A stretch of DNA of 64,000 bases from Bacteroidota bacterium (GCA_025963715.1 JAOQAG010000041.1:1-64000); one strand, 5' to 3'. Shown: positions 1 through 8,644, numbered from the stretch's first letter. The notes: a model not told the origin generated them from the letters alone. Numbers and translations are program-made.

Positions 1-43
1 CCCGGGATCTGCCAATTAAGAACTGTGTAGGCGCTGCAAGTAT

Positions 44-75
44 TTAACAGATCCCGGGTCAAGCCCGGGATGACA
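44..75. repeat. 32-bp palindromic intergenic repeat, copy 1
   Basis: This stretch is centred on the palindrome ATCCCGGG-tcaag-CCCGGGAT. A second copy at 16213-16244 matches at 31 of 32 positions. The first bases of the window (CCCGGGATCTG) look like half of another copy. It is a REP-like short dispersed palindrome and no protein is encoded. The rest of 1-239 holds a TCTGTGAATCTGTGG motif near 146-162 that recurs in other intergenic regions of this window (about 26783, 35330 and 58150). Confidence 0.75.
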
Positions 76-239
76 ATATTATTTGTGAACATTGTAAAAA
101 AACAACATTTTACTACAACATAACCAATTGAAATAGAAAAAATCTGTGAATCTGTGGCTGATTACGTGCTTATTCACAAAATGTTTTTGCACTCAATCTC
201 TATTTCATTTACCTTTATCAAACAAACAACTACGCAAGC

Positions 240-848
240 ATGTATCTCGTACGGCCACCATATCTGCTCAAGAAGCTTTACCCAAAGGCAGTATGGAGAA
301 TGAGCGCTACACAGAAAATAATTTACCTGACATTTGACGATGGCCCTGTTTCGGAAATCACGCCATGGGTGCTGGACCTGTTAAAAGAAAAAAACATCAA
401 CGCCACTTTTTTTTGTGTGGGAGAAAATGTGCAGAAAAACCCGGAGATCTTCCAGCGCATCAAAGAGGAAAAACATACCACCGGCAATCACACTTTCAAT
501 CATGTGAATGGCTGGAATACGCATACTGCGGATTACCTGGAGAATGTGGAAAAATGTGCAGCAGATAATCCAACTTCGTTATTTCGTCCGCCTTACGGAA
601 AATTAAAAAAATCGCAGTACCACATGTTAGGTGCGCAATATTCTATCATTATGTGGGATGTGCTAAGCGGCGATTATGATAAAGATACAACACCCGAAAA
701 ATGTTTGGAAAATGTATTGAAACACGTGAGAAACGGCTCTGTGATTGTGTTTCACGATAGCTATAAAGCGCAGAAAAAATTAAAATATGCATTGCCGCGT
801 TTCATTGATTGGGCGTTGAGCAGGGAGTATGAGTTTGCGGTGCTCTGA
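240..848 (+). CDS. polysaccharide deacetylase (NodB homology domain)
   Basis: A carbohydrate esterase family 4 protein of 202 aa, expected to remove N-acetyl groups from a GlcNAc polymer such as peptidoglycan or an exopolysaccharide. Motif 1 is TFDDGP (residues 31-36, catalytic and metal Asp). Motif 2 is H84-x3-H88 (metal ligands). Motif 3 is RPPYG (116-120). Motif 4 is around W139-D140, and motif 5 is FHDS (171-174). This is close to the minimal domain. The first 20 residues contain no clear signal peptide; a later Met (residue 21, MSATQK) would still keep every motif, so the start is uncertain. It ends directly against the convergent gene at 849. The family is certain; the polymer is not known. 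Confidence 0.92.
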   Translation: MYLVRPPYLLKKLYPKAVWRMSATQKIIYLTFDDGPVSEITPWVLDLLKEKNINATFFCVGENVQKNPEIFQRIKEEKHTTGNHTFNHVNGWNTHTADYLENVEKCAADNPTSLFRPPYGKLKKSQYHMLGAQYSIIMWDVLSGDYDKDTTPEKCLENVLKHVRNGSVIVFHDSYKAQKKLKYALPRFIDWALSREYEFAVL

Positions 849-1370
849 TCAGATCTTACGAAGCGGAATGTAGGTTTTTTCATTCTCTATCACAATGTGT
901 CCCTGTTCTGCTAAGCCTTTAATGATCTCAAAAAATAATTCTTTTACCAGCACATTGTCTTCTTTCCAGAAATGATTCACGGTGGCTTTTACGGTTTCTT
1001 CGATCCGTTCGATCTTGTGAAAACCCATGCGCCCGATGTAAAAAATAAGAATATCCGATTTTAATTCCAGGCGCTTGTTCCCGAATACGGTTGCATTTTG
1101 TTCGGCAATACTATTTGCTGCTGCCGGATCAATGCGTTTTACCGCCCAGCCTTTATCGCCTTCAATGGCGCCGCAGGTAAATTTCATGTTTTGTGTTTTC
1201 TCAATATAGCGTACCAGCGTACCCGGACCGGCCTTGCGTTTCCAATCCTTTTTTTCGATCAGTACCGCTTCGCCGATCTTTAAATTAATGATGGAATTGA
1301 ACACTAGGGAACTTCTGCCTTTGCCTTTTATAGGCAGCTGATCGAATTCTTCATTGCTCAGTTTTTTCAT
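849..1370 (-). CDS. conserved hypothetical protein, 173 aa
   Basis: No function recognised. It is a soluble protein without signal peptide or membrane segments, with a basic N-terminal half (KKDWKRK near residues 40-46). The C-terminal part (FFEIIKGLAEQGHIVIENEKTYIPL) resembles a winged-helix fold by eye only. It converges tail to tail with the deacetylase with no base between the two stop codons. The 228 bp upstream (1371-1598) are AT-rich and would hold its promoter. The coding call rests on its length, its amino-acid composition and its fit between neighbours. Confidence 0.75.
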   Translation of the reverse strand: MKKLSNEEFDQLPIKGKGRSSLVFNSIINLKIGEAVLIEKKDWKRKAGPGTLVRYIEKTQNMKFTCGAIEGDKGWAVKRIDPAAANSIAEQNATVFGNKRLELKSDILIFYIGRMGFHKIERIEETVKATVNHFWKEDNVLVKELFFEIIKGLAEQGHIVIENEKTYIPLRKI

Positions 1371-1598
1371 TTAAAACGTGTTTTTGCAGGTTGGATGAAT
1401 CAAAAATAAGGAAAATTTACAAAAATACATCCTAAAATAGATTTAACTGATCATTTAAGTGTATTAAAATTTAATTAAAAGATCTTTAATTATCGTTTAA
1501 AAGCTGTTTGATTTATTAAATTCGATTTGCCGCACCCAAATGGATTGTGCAGTCATTGATGAGGTGAAATTAGCCTTGGAAAGGCTTTTAGGAACTGT

Positions 1599-2015
1599 CT
1601 ATTTTTGTAACAGCATAGCAGTATAGAGTTCGGGTACTACCAACTCCTGTGTGCAATATTGCAGCTTGTTTTTAATAGAAGCGGGGTAATTTTGCACAAC
1701 GACGAGGCCAAAAGGCTGAAAATAATCGGGAATGATGCACACAAGGTAAAGCATGGCGGGTGCACGCCGGATCAGCTCTGCTACAATGGCTTTTCCGATG
1801 CCCTGCTTGCGGTGATCCGTTACTACGCCAAGCGAGCACAGCTCGGTACAATCAGCATGCAGGCGCAGGCGTCCGAAACCAACCAGCTCATCATCGCGGT
1901 AAGCGGCGGTAAACTCCTGTTGCTGCAAGTTGCGGTTATCCAGCTCAAACTCGCGGATGTAACCGCAAATTTGTTGGAACTCTTTTTCGTTGGGCGTTTT
2001 CAGCAGCAGGTTCAT
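1599..2015 (-). CDS. GNAT family N-acetyltransferase
   Basis: A small 138-aa acetyl-CoA-dependent N-acetyltransferase. Residues 45-65 form the beta-strand pair with GFGRLRLHAD. The pyrophosphate-binding motif A follows as VTDHRKQGIGKAI (about 64-76), matching the family signature Q/R-x-x-G-x-G/A. The C-terminal part (YFQPFGLVVVQNYP) fits the acceptor-side strand. The substrate cannot be told. It is a single gene, probably with its own promoter in the 103 bp between it and slyD. Confidence 0.88.
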   Translation of the reverse strand: MNLLLKTPNEKEFQQICGYIREFELDNRNLQQQEFTAAYRDDELVGFGRLRLHADCTELCSLGVVTDHRKQGIGKAIVAELIRRAPAMLYLVCIIPDYFQPFGLVVVQNYPASIKNKLQYCTQELVVPELYTAMLLQK

Positions 2016-2118
2016 TTTTTCCGGTAATTAAACTTCAACTCTGCTTACTAACATCCGTAAAGGCTGCTAATGAAGCGGAGTTAAAGGAGTACAGCTTTCC
2101 GGCTGTATTTATAAATGC

Positions 2119-2625
2119 TTAGTGCTGATGTCCGTGTTCGCCGTGTACGTGCCCGTGTGCGATCTCATCTGCAGTAGCAGGGCGGATCTCCAACACTTCT
2201 CCTGCAAAATGAAGATCCTGGCCAGCCAAAGGATGGTTAAAATCCATTTTTACAAATTCGGAGTTGATCTCCAATACTTGTCCGTACATACGGTTTCCTT
2301 CATTATCCACCATTGGAAGCGTAACGCCCACTTTTACATTTTCGTCATCCAGCTTTCCTTCTTCGTCCTGGAATGCACCGATAGGGATCATTACAACGTG
2401 ATCTTCGTGACGGTTTCCGTAACCGTTTGCAGCATCAATGAAAAAATCAAATGTATCGCCTACTTTTTTACCTGATAAATTTGCTTCAAAATCAGGCAAC
2501 AGTCCACCCGTTCCGAAAATGAATACGAACGGATGCTCTTTGCTGGTTTGTTCTACTTGTTCGCCGGTTCCTTTGTTTTTTAAGGTATAATTTACCGAAA
2601 CCACTTTGTTTTGTTCTATCGTCAT
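2119..2625 (-). CDS. slyD: SlyD-like FKBP-type peptidyl-prolyl isomerase
   Basis: A 168-aa cytoplasmic prolyl isomerase and chaperone. The FKBP half (residues 1-68 and about 130-150) has VNYTLKN, a shortened substrate loop (FIFGTGGLLPDFE) and DTFDFFID. The insert-in-flap chaperone domain lies at about 69-130 (ANGYG...DFNHPLAG). The tail (157-168) carries five histidines in 12 residues (HGHVHGEHGHQH). That matches the nickel-binding tail of E. coli SlyD in position, but is shorter and lacks its cysteines. A role in metal handling is therefore possible, not shown. Confidence 0.92.
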   Translation of the reverse strand: MTIEQNKVVSVNYTLKNKGTGEQVEQTSKEHPFVFIFGTGGLLPDFEANLSGKKVGDTFDFFIDAANGYGNRHEDHVVMIPIGAFQDEEGKLDDENVKVGVTLPMVDNEGNRMYGQVLEINSEFVKMDFNHPLAGQDLHFAGEVLEIRPATADEIAHGHVHGEHGHQH

Positions 2626-2659
2626 CGTTAATAGTTTTTAAATTTTAATAATTTGCGCG

Positions 2660-2667
2660 CAAAATTA
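2660..2667 (-). promoter_or_regulatory. putative -7 promoter element of the FKBP gene
   Basis: Read on the minus strand it is TAATTTTG, which fits the Bacteroidota -7 consensus TAnnTTTG and lies 35 bp before the ATG at 2625. I see no convincing -33 TTG at the usual 19-21 nt spacing, so support is partial. Confidence 0.4.
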
Positions 2668-2765
2668 AGTTAATCAAACAAGTAAACCATAAAAATTAAG
2701 GTTTATTTTCAGGAGTGCTGTTCATTAATCCGGAAATTTTAACTTTAAGGCACAAAACTGAACGT

Positions 2766-3920
2766 ATGAACTATCCTAATTTAATTATAAGCAAGTTGCC
2801 GAATGTGGGGACTACCATTTTTGCAGTGATGAGCAAGCTTGCCGCCGATCACAATGCTATTAACCTTTCGCAGGGTTTCCCCGATTTTAATTGTCATGAA
2901 GACCTGGTGTCGCTGGTAAACAAGCACATGAAGAACGGCAACAATCAGTACGCGCCAATGCCCGGATTGATAGGGCTGCGGGAGGCGATCGCTGAAAAAA
3001 CGGAATTGTTATACACCGCAAAATACGATCCGGAAACGGAAATTACGGTAACAGCTGGCGCTACACAAGCCATTTTTACAGCCATTACAGCGCTGATCCG
3101 CGAAGGCGATGAAGTGATTGTGTTTGAACCGGCGTATGATTGTTACCAGCCTGCAATTGAGCTGAACGGTGGAAAAACCGTGTATTTACAGCTAAAAGCG
3201 CCGGATTATACGATCGATTGGGAAGAGGTGAAAAAAATGATCAGCCATCATACAAAAATGATCATCATCAATACACCGCACAATCCAACGGGGAGCATTA
3301 TGTCGAAGGACGATCTGAAAATGCTGGAGAAGCTGACGAAGGATACCGACATTGTGATCATCAGCGATGAGGTGTATGAGCACATTATTTTTGATAAGAA
3401 CGAGCACCAGAGTGTGGCGCGTTATCCGAAACTGGCGGAACGCAGCTTTATTATTTCTTCGTTCGGCAAAACGTATCATACAACAGGATGGAAGACCGGG
3501 TATTGCCTGGCGCCTAAAATTTTAATGACCGAGTTCCGGAAAGTACATCAGTTCCTGGTGTTCTCCGCCAATACGCCGATCCAGTATGCGCTGGCGGAAT
3601 TTTTAAAACAGAAGGAGCAGTACCTGGAGCTGGGTGATTTTTATCAGAAAAAACGTGATTATTTTATCCGGCAGATCAGCAATTCGAAATTTACATTTAC
3701 ACCTGCTGCCGGTACGTATTTTCAATTGCTGAACTATGAAAAGATCAGCAAGGAAAAAGATACGGAATTTGCGATCCGCTTAACAAAGGAATTTGGTTTG
3801 GCGAGCATTCCGGTTTCGGTATTTTATCATGAAAATGTAGATAATAATGTGCTGCGTTTTTGTTTTGCCAAAAAAGAAGAAACGCTGGAAAAGGCTGCTG
3901 CGATTATTAATAAGATCTAG
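2766..3920 (+). CDS. methionine/glutamine-type aminotransferase (class I, YbdL/KAT-like)
   Basis: A PLP-dependent fold-type I aminotransferase of 384 aa. It has the N-terminal INLSQGFPDF typical of the methionine aminotransferase/kynurenine aminotransferase group, NPTG (173-176), DEVYEH (201-206), the Schiff-base lysine K235 in SSFGKTYHT, and a C-terminal RFCFAKK with the carboxylate-binding Arg. I start at 2766 (MNYPN), where family homology begins, not at the GTG at 2715. In this family the enzyme transaminates 2-keto-4-methylthiobutyrate with glutamine or another amino donor. The omega-amidase encoded at 7738 would remove the alpha-ketoglutaramate formed from glutamine. The exact substrate is inferred. 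Confidence 0.93.
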   Translation: MNYPNLIISKLPNVGTTIFAVMSKLAADHNAINLSQGFPDFNCHEDLVSLVNKHMKNGNNQYAPMPGLIGLREAIAEKTELLYTAKYDPETEITVTAGATQAIFTAITALIREGDEVIVFEPAYDCYQPAIELNGGKTVYLQLKAPDYTIDWEEVKKMISHHTKMIIINTPHNPTGSIMSKDDLKMLEKLTKDTDIVIISDEVYEHIIFDKNEHQSVARYPKLAERSFIISSFGKTYHTTGWKTGYCLAPKILMTEFRKVHQFLVFSANTPIQYALAEFLKQKEQYLELGDFYQKKRDYFIRQISNSKFTFTPAAGTYFQLLNYEKISKEKDTEFAIRLTKEFGLASIPVSVFYHENVDNNVLRFCFAKKEETLEKAAAIINKI

Positions 3921-4373
3921 TTTCACCACTAAGGCACAAAATTTTACCACTAAGCGCACTAAGAAAAAAGAGAGGAAGTTTTTTTGGATAGTGTTGTTGC
4001 GAGGTCTTTTCGCCCGAAGCAATCTCATTAACTATTCGTGTATCTACTAAATACCAATATTTACTAATATACCAATCTGTGTGTGATTAAAAATACGTGC
4101 AGGATCCATTCCCCTCTTGAGAGGGGCTAGGGGTGTGTTATACGGATAACAAACAGAAATGCCCGCCTGAACATTTCGGCCAGGAAACTACGAATCTGTG
4201 TATCTACTAAATACCAAATTTTACTTATGTACTAATCTGTGTTTATTAGTTTGTGACCAAAGTCTGCTAAAATTAATTAACTTTTTTCTTCTTCGTGCCT
4301 TCGTGGTAAAAAACGCTTCGAAGGAGCATCGCAAACACGGTCTAATATCTAACATCCAATATCCAACAGCTGA
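3921..4373. repeat. intergenic mosaic of dispersed repeat modules
   Basis: No gene is seen in these 453 bp. In order it holds: a 'CACCACTAAGGCAC' type module; a half copy of the CTTTTCGCCCGAAGCAATCTCA repeat (about 3998-4027), otherwise found as a full inverted repeat at 26629 and 36807; a module ending in TCTGTG near 4035-4080; a hairpin CCCCTCTTGAGAGGGG near 4112; and a module about 57 bp long (4145-4200) present in reverse orientation at 21288-21345. Confidence 0.7.
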
Positions 4374-5213
4374 TTACCTGATCGTTTTCGAATATTCTTC
4401 GAGTGTTTCTTTTTCTTTCGGCGTAAGGCTGTTCATTCCTTTCTTTCCGATCTTATCCAGCAGGCGGTCTACTTCCTGTTGTTTGCTTAATCGTTCCTCG
4501 TTGTATTTATAATCAATGGGTTCGTACTTTTTATGTTTCCTGAAAAAGAAATTATCTATCAGTAAAATATGCGGACGTGTGATGATCAGGTAGATGAAAA
4601 TAAATGTGGGAATTAAAATGAGCGCTATCGGTAAATAATTTTGCAGCAATGCAGAAGGCACGATAATGATGGCGGCGACCATTCCGATCAATGCACCACC
4701 TAGATGTGCTTCATGCCCGATATTGTCGCGTTTGGAGTGGATCCCGTAAATGGAATACGCAATGTAAACAATGCCGTACAACCAGCTGGGAATATAAATG
4801 GGCAGAAAGAAAAAGCCAATACCCATTCCCGGATACAATGCAATGCTTGCGAAGATAATGCCGCAGACAGCGCCGGATGCACCCACGGAACTATAATCGC
4901 CATGATGCTTGTGTACGAGCAATGCCAGCAGATCCCCGCCGATGAGACTGGCAAAATAAACGATCAGAAAATAAATCTCACCCAATTGATGCTCCACCAT
5001 ACCTGAGAAAAGATAAAGGCTGATCATGTTAAAGATAAGGTGTTGCCAGTTGATGTGCAGGAAACCCGAGGAAATAAGGCGGTAATATTGTTTTTCGATC
5101 AGAATTTTATCGACCTCGAATTTATACTTATCAAAAAATACAAAATCAGTAAATCCTTTATAGGAAAATGCAATGTTTGCGATGATGATGAGGATGCCAA
5201 TGATGCCAGTCAT
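4374..5213 (-). CDS. rhomboid family intramembrane serine protease
   Basis: A polytopic inner-membrane protease of 279 aa. The six-helix core spans residues 1-215. The L1/TM2 motif is HINWQHLIFN (H58, N62). The nucleophile is S113 in GASG (111-114). The catalytic His is H170 in HEAHLGGALIG. The C-terminal 50 residues are soluble and charged (ERLSKQQEVDRLLDKIGKKG), a tail often found on Bacteroidota rhomboids. Substrates are unknown. It is a single gene flanked by intergenic repeats on the 3' side. Confidence 0.95.
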   Translation of the reverse strand: MTGIIGILIIIANIAFSYKGFTDFVFFDKYKFEVDKILIEKQYYRLISSGFLHINWQHLIFNMISLYLFSGMVEHQLGEIYFLIVYFASLIGGDLLALLVHKHHGDYSSVGASGAVCGIIFASIALYPGMGIGFFFLPIYIPSWLYGIVYIAYSIYGIHSKRDNIGHEAHLGGALIGMVAAIIIVPSALLQNYLPIALILIPTFIFIYLIITRPHILLIDNFFFRKHKKYEPIDYKYNEERLSKQQEVDRLLDKIGKKGMNSLTPKEKETLEEYSKTIR

Positions 5214-5382
5214 AATAATGTTTAATTTTCAGAAAATTTGATTTTCTGGTGCTGAAAACAGTTCTTAAATTTACTAAAAAGGCATAAACTAAAATTGATT
5301 TTGCGTTTTTTAACAGATGCGGACGAGCATTTATTTTTTGTGCCGCTCTTCCTGTGATAAGATCTTTACTGTAATGGTTTTA

Positions 5383-6006
5383 CTATTGTTTTTTACTTTC
5401 TGTTAACTCCCCGTTTTTATAAATCTCAATCAGAAGCAGCTTTCCGCTTTGGTCCCAGTATTTCCATTCGCCATCTTTTTTTGTTTTTACATAGTTCCCT
5501 TCGTTTTCCTTTTGCCCGTTTTCGTACCAGGCCGTATACAATCCTTCCCAATACATTCCGATGAATGTAAATTCGTTTTTCTTTTTTCCATTGCAATAAT
5601 AATTGATGATGTGCTCTGTTCCTGTATTATTCAAGTGTCCTTTGCGGATCAGCTGGCCGTTCTCACAATAAAATTCCTGGTAATCTGCCACATAAAAATC
5701 TTCATTTGGAAGCTTGTAACTTGTTTGCAATCTTTTCAGCTTTCCATTACTTCGCCAGTAATCATTGGTAATGGTGGTATCGCCTTTGATGATCACTTCA
5801 AAAGCAAGCCTTGTTTTTTTCTGATCGAAATACACCTTCCGGGGAACGGTATTGTAATCCTTATCACTTATTAAAACAATTGTATCCAGCTCTGGTTCTG
5901 TGCTTAGAAATTTCACGACATGAGCAGAATCCGAATATAAAAAAACCTGTTGCGCTTTCAGCGAAAGCGATACTAAACAGATGAATGCGAGAAAGATTTG
6001 TTTCAT
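5383..6006 (-). CDS. secreted MORN-repeat (YwqK-like) protein
   Basis: A 207-aa exported protein. The start is placed at 6006 because MKQIFLAFICLVSLSLKAQ is a clean signal peptide; the reading frame extends 27 codons upstream without one. The mature protein holds about four MORN-like variant repeats of the form E.NG...G, such as YCENGQLIRKGH, YCNGKKKNEF, YENGQKENEGNY and KKDGEWKYWDQSGKL. Such beta-hairpin repeats are common in Bacteroidota exported proteins, often labelled YwqK antitoxin-like, and do not by themselves imply a toxin system. It lies 17 bp after the membrane-protein gene and likely shares its transcript. Confidence 0.85.
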   Translation of the reverse strand: MKQIFLAFICLVSLSLKAQQVFLYSDSAHVVKFLSTEPELDTIVLISDKDYNTVPRKVYFDQKKTRLAFEVIIKGDTTITNDYWRSNGKLKRLQTSYKLPNEDFYVADYQEFYCENGQLIRKGHLNNTGTEHIINYYCNGKKKNEFTFIGMYWEGLYTAWYENGQKENEGNYVKTKKDGEWKYWDQSGKLLLIEIYKNGELTESKKQ

Positions 6007-6023
6007 TATTTTAAAATTTTTAT

Positions 6024-6356
6024 TTACAACAAAAATTTGGAAAGTCCTTTTACAAAGAACAGCAGCCCGCTTACAGCAAGTCCCCACAATACATAATGTA
6101 CAGGAGAATCTTTTAAAAACGACAGGAGCGTAAACACAAATCCTACGGCGATAAAAGAAAGCCCGTAGATTATTTGTTTCATGCCGTTGTTTCGTTGCCC
6201 CGATTTTCTTAAATGTTTTATCTCCACACTGATTTTATCAATTGTTGTGTCGTCAATGCCTTTGTCGGCAAGCTGCAGTTCAATGTAGGTATTGTCGTGC
6301 CCCATCGCATACATTGTTTTTGCTTCACTTAATAAGCTTTCGTAATCTGTTACCAT
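6024..6356 (-). CDS. small two-helix membrane protein, 110 aa
   Basis: No family recognised. The N-terminal 55 residues are soluble (LLSEAKTMYAMGHDNTYIELQLADKGID), with a helical pattern that resembles a small helix-turn or UBA-like bundle. Two hydrophobic segments follow at about residues 61-82 and 87-108. It sits in a tight same-strand run: TPR gene, this gene 32 bp later, then the MORN protein gene 17 bp after it. Co-transcription is therefore likely. Confidence 0.75.
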   Translation of the reverse strand: MVTDYESLLSEAKTMYAMGHDNTYIELQLADKGIDDTTIDKISVEIKHLRKSGQRNNGMKQIIYGLSFIAVGFVFTLLSFLKDSPVHYVLWGLAVSGLLFFVKGLSKFLL

Positions 6357-6388
6357 TCCTTTTGTTTTTTAGTAAACGCTGTTGGCCG

Positions 6389-7162
6389 TTATTTATTTTT
6401 TAATCTTGCTGCGTTATCGCGATCGAGCTTTGCATTTTTTGCATCTCCCAGTTTTTCATACGCATCTGCCCGGGCCGAATAAAATTCATAACAGCTAAAA
6501 GCGGGCTGCAATTCAATTGCTTTGTTATAATCGGCAATGGCGCCGGCAAAATCACCCAGGTTGTATTTTGCAAAACCGCGGTTAAAATACACTTCTTCGT
6601 AGTGCGGGTTCAGTTCAATCGCTTTGTTATAATCTTCGATCGCTTCTTTGTCAAATCCCATTTTTTTCTTTGTAAATCCCCTGTTGGCGTATGCTTTGGC
6701 ATAATCCGGTTTTAAAAAAATGGCTTTTGTAAGATGCAGAATGGCATTTTCATATTGTTCGTATTCACTTTCTGCGTAAGCCAGATTGAGGTAATGAATG
6801 GCATCATCCGGTTTTAATTTTAAGGCTGTTTTTAAAGCATCCAGCGATTTTTCATATTCTTTCAAAAAACAATAACACATGCCAATATTGCTGTAAGCAT
6901 CGCCACTATTTGGCTGGAGCCGGATGATCTCATAGCTGTCTTTGATACAGGCGCCATAATCCGCAATCTCGTATTCCTGTACAGAACGTTTGATGTATGC
7001 CTCCACATTGTTGGTATCAAATTTCAGAAAAAATGTTTGGTCTTTGATGCGGCTACGGGCATTGGAATAATTCGATGTATCTTTTGCAAAATTGGCGGTG
7101 ATCTGCGCCCGTACTGCATTTAAATGCAACAGGAAAAGAAGCGGGAGCAGCAGTTTTTTCAT
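6389..7162 (-). CDS. secreted TPR-repeat protein
   Basis: A 257-aa protein with a signal peptide (MKKLLLPLLFLLHLNAVRAQ) starting at 7162; the longer frame adds 12 unlikely residues. It then has five to six TPR units from about residue 45, including GDAYSNIGMCYCFLKEYEKSLD, AKAYANRGFTKKKMGFDKEA and EVYFNRGFAKYNLGDFAGAI. TPR proteins are protein-protein scaffolds, and no enzymatic part is present. It is probably the head or second gene of the run leading to 5383. Confidence 0.88.
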   Translation of the reverse strand: MKKLLLPLLFLLHLNAVRAQITANFAKDTSNYSNARSRIKDQTFFLKFDTNNVEAYIKRSVQEYEIADYGACIKDSYEIIRLQPNSGDAYSNIGMCYCFLKEYEKSLDALKTALKLKPDDAIHYLNLAYAESEYEQYENAILHLTKAIFLKPDYAKAYANRGFTKKKMGFDKEAIEDYNKAIELNPHYEEVYFNRGFAKYNLGDFAGAIADYNKAIELQPAFSCYEFYSARADAYEKLGDAKNAKLDRDNAARLKNK

Positions 7163-7215
7163 AGGGATCACATCAGAATACCTGTTGGTATTTACCACAT
7201 AAATGTAGGAAAAAT

Positions 7216-7626
7216 TTATGCTTTTAAATTCAATTGCCAGGAAACACCATACGTATCGGCCAGCCAGCCGAATTTTTTGCTGAAGCCATAATTATTTAAC
7301 GGCATCAGCACGTTTCCATTTGTTGAAAGCTGTTGAAAAAGGGAATTAATTTCTTCTTCGTTTTCACAATTCACGTAAATAGAGATGGCGGGTGTAAATG
7401 TAAACTGGTGTACAGGTGGGCTGTCTATCGCCATGTATTCCTGGCCGTCAAGCGTAAATGTGGCAAGTTTTACATCGCCTTCTTTTCCGCCTGCCTCACC
7501 GGCTTTAAAATGTTGAATGCTTTTTATCCCGGAATTTTTAAAAAGCGAAATATAAAAAGCAATCGCTTCTGCGGCTTTGCCGTATTGAGCGCCGGTGAAC
7601 ATGAGGAAGGTGGTTGTTTTTTGCAT
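7216..7626 (-). CDS. VOC-family protein (PhnB / 3-demethylubiquinone methyltransferase-like fold)
   Basis: A 136-aa member of the vicinal oxygen chelate superfamily. It has the characteristic AAEAIAFYISLFKNSGI (residues 17-33), a central QEYMAIDSP, and the C-terminal GFSKKFGWLADTYGVSWQL. The family label '3-demethylubiquinone-9 3-methyltransferase' is historical, and most members have unknown substrates. It lies 53 bp upstream of the TPR gene on the same strand and may be the first gene of that transcript. Confidence 0.88.
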   Translation of the reverse strand: MQKTTTFLMFTGAQYGKAAEAIAFYISLFKNSGIKSIQHFKAGEAGGKEGDVKLATFTLDGQEYMAIDSPPVHQFTFTPAISIYVNCENEEEINSLFQQLSTNGNVLMPLNNYGFSKKFGWLADTYGVSWQLNLKA

Positions 7627-7737
7627 GTGAAAAACGTTTTTTGATTCTTGTTTTTATTTAGCCGTTACCTGTTTTTTGTATTATAACGAAACATCGTTAG
7701 CTTTACATAAAGATAAATAAAACTCCACATCTGCGAT

Positions 7738-8529
7738 ATGTCTGATCTAAAAATTACTCTTATTCAATCCGATTTACACTGGGAAAATAAAGCTGAAAAC
7801 TTAAAAATGCTTTCGCAGAAAATAGAAGCGATTACCGAAGCAACCGATCTGATCATCCTTCCGGAAATGTTCAGCACCGGTTTTAGCATGCAACCCGAAA
7901 AGCTGGCGGAAACAATGAGCGGCGAAACCGTAAAATGGATGCAGGAAGAAGCGAAGAAAAAAAATGCAGTGATTACCGGCAGTTTTATTTGTGGCGAAAA
8001 GGGGAAACATTTTAACCGGTTGGTGTGGATGAAACCCGACGGGACTTATAACATTTATGACAAGCGCCATCTGTTCAGCATGGGCGACGAAAACAATCAT
8101 TATACATCCGGCAGCGGACGGATCATCGAGGAAATAAAAGGCTGGAAAATTTGTCCGCTCATTTGTTACGACCTGCGTTTTCCGGTTTATGCCCGCAATT
8201 CAAAAACAAATCCATACGACCTGCTGATCTATGTTGCCAACTGGCCGGAGCGTCGTGCACATCCATGGAAAACATTATTGCTGGCCCGCGCCATCGAAAA
8301 TCAGGCGTATGTGGCCGGTGTAAACAGGGTGGGTACGGATGCAAACGAATTATATTATTCCGGCGATTCGGCGATGATCAATTACAAAGGCGAGATCATG
8401 AGTAAAATTCCTTCTGAAAAAGAATTTACAGAAACAATTACATTGAGTTATGCGGAGCTGCAGGAATTCAGAAAACAATTCCCGGCATTAAATGATGCGG
8501 ATGACTTTGAGTTACGGGATACGAATTAA
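7738..8529 (+). CDS. omega-amidase-like carbon-nitrogen hydrolase (YafV/Nit2 type)
   Basis: A cytoplasmic nitrilase-superfamily amidase of 263 aa. The catalytic triad is visible as E43 (ILPEMF), K109 (YDKRHLF) and C143 (LICYDLRFP). GNAT-like or N-terminal domains seen in other branches are absent. The combination of the YDKRHLFSMGDE loop and ICYDLRFP is that of the YafV/Nit2 omega-amidases, which hydrolyse alpha-ketoglutaramate or alpha-ketosuccinamate. This would pull forward the glutamine-dependent transamination by the aminotransferase at 2766. The pairing is by inference from known pathways; the two genes lie about 3.8 kb apart. Confidence 0.92.
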   Translation: MSDLKITLIQSDLHWENKAENLKMLSQKIEAITEATDLIILPEMFSTGFSMQPEKLAETMSGETVKWMQEEAKKKNAVITGSFICGEKGKHFNRLVWMKPDGTYNIYDKRHLFSMGDENNHYTSGSGRIIEEIKGWKICPLICYDLRFPVYARNSKTNPYDLLIYVANWPERRAHPWKTLLLARAIENQAYVAGVNRVGTDANELYYSGDSAMINYKGEIMSKIPSEKEFTETITLSYAELQEFRKQFPALNDADDFELRDTN

Positions 8530-8586
8530 TACAAATCTTTAAAACGAATTTTTACGAATCTGTGTTTGATTGTTGTGAGTCGTGTT

Positions 8587-8644
8587 GTCACTCTGAGCTG
8601 GTCAAAGAGTATGCTGTAAGATGTTTCGACAAGCTCAACATGAC
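8587..8644. repeat. imperfect inverted repeat, GTCACTCTGAGCT type
   Basis: The arms GTCACTCTGAGCTGGTCAAA (8587-8606) and TTTCGACAAGCTCAACATGAC (8624-8644) are imperfectly complementary. This is a common dispersed palindrome type in bacterial genomes (CTGAGC...GACAAGCTCA). It lies between the convergent amidase and the small Cys/Lys protein. Confidence 0.6.

Noticed and set aside
5383-6006. Toxin-antitoxin assignment of the MORN/YwqK-like protein
   Set aside because: The name is inherited from a family label; there is a signal peptide and no toxin-like partner gene next to it.
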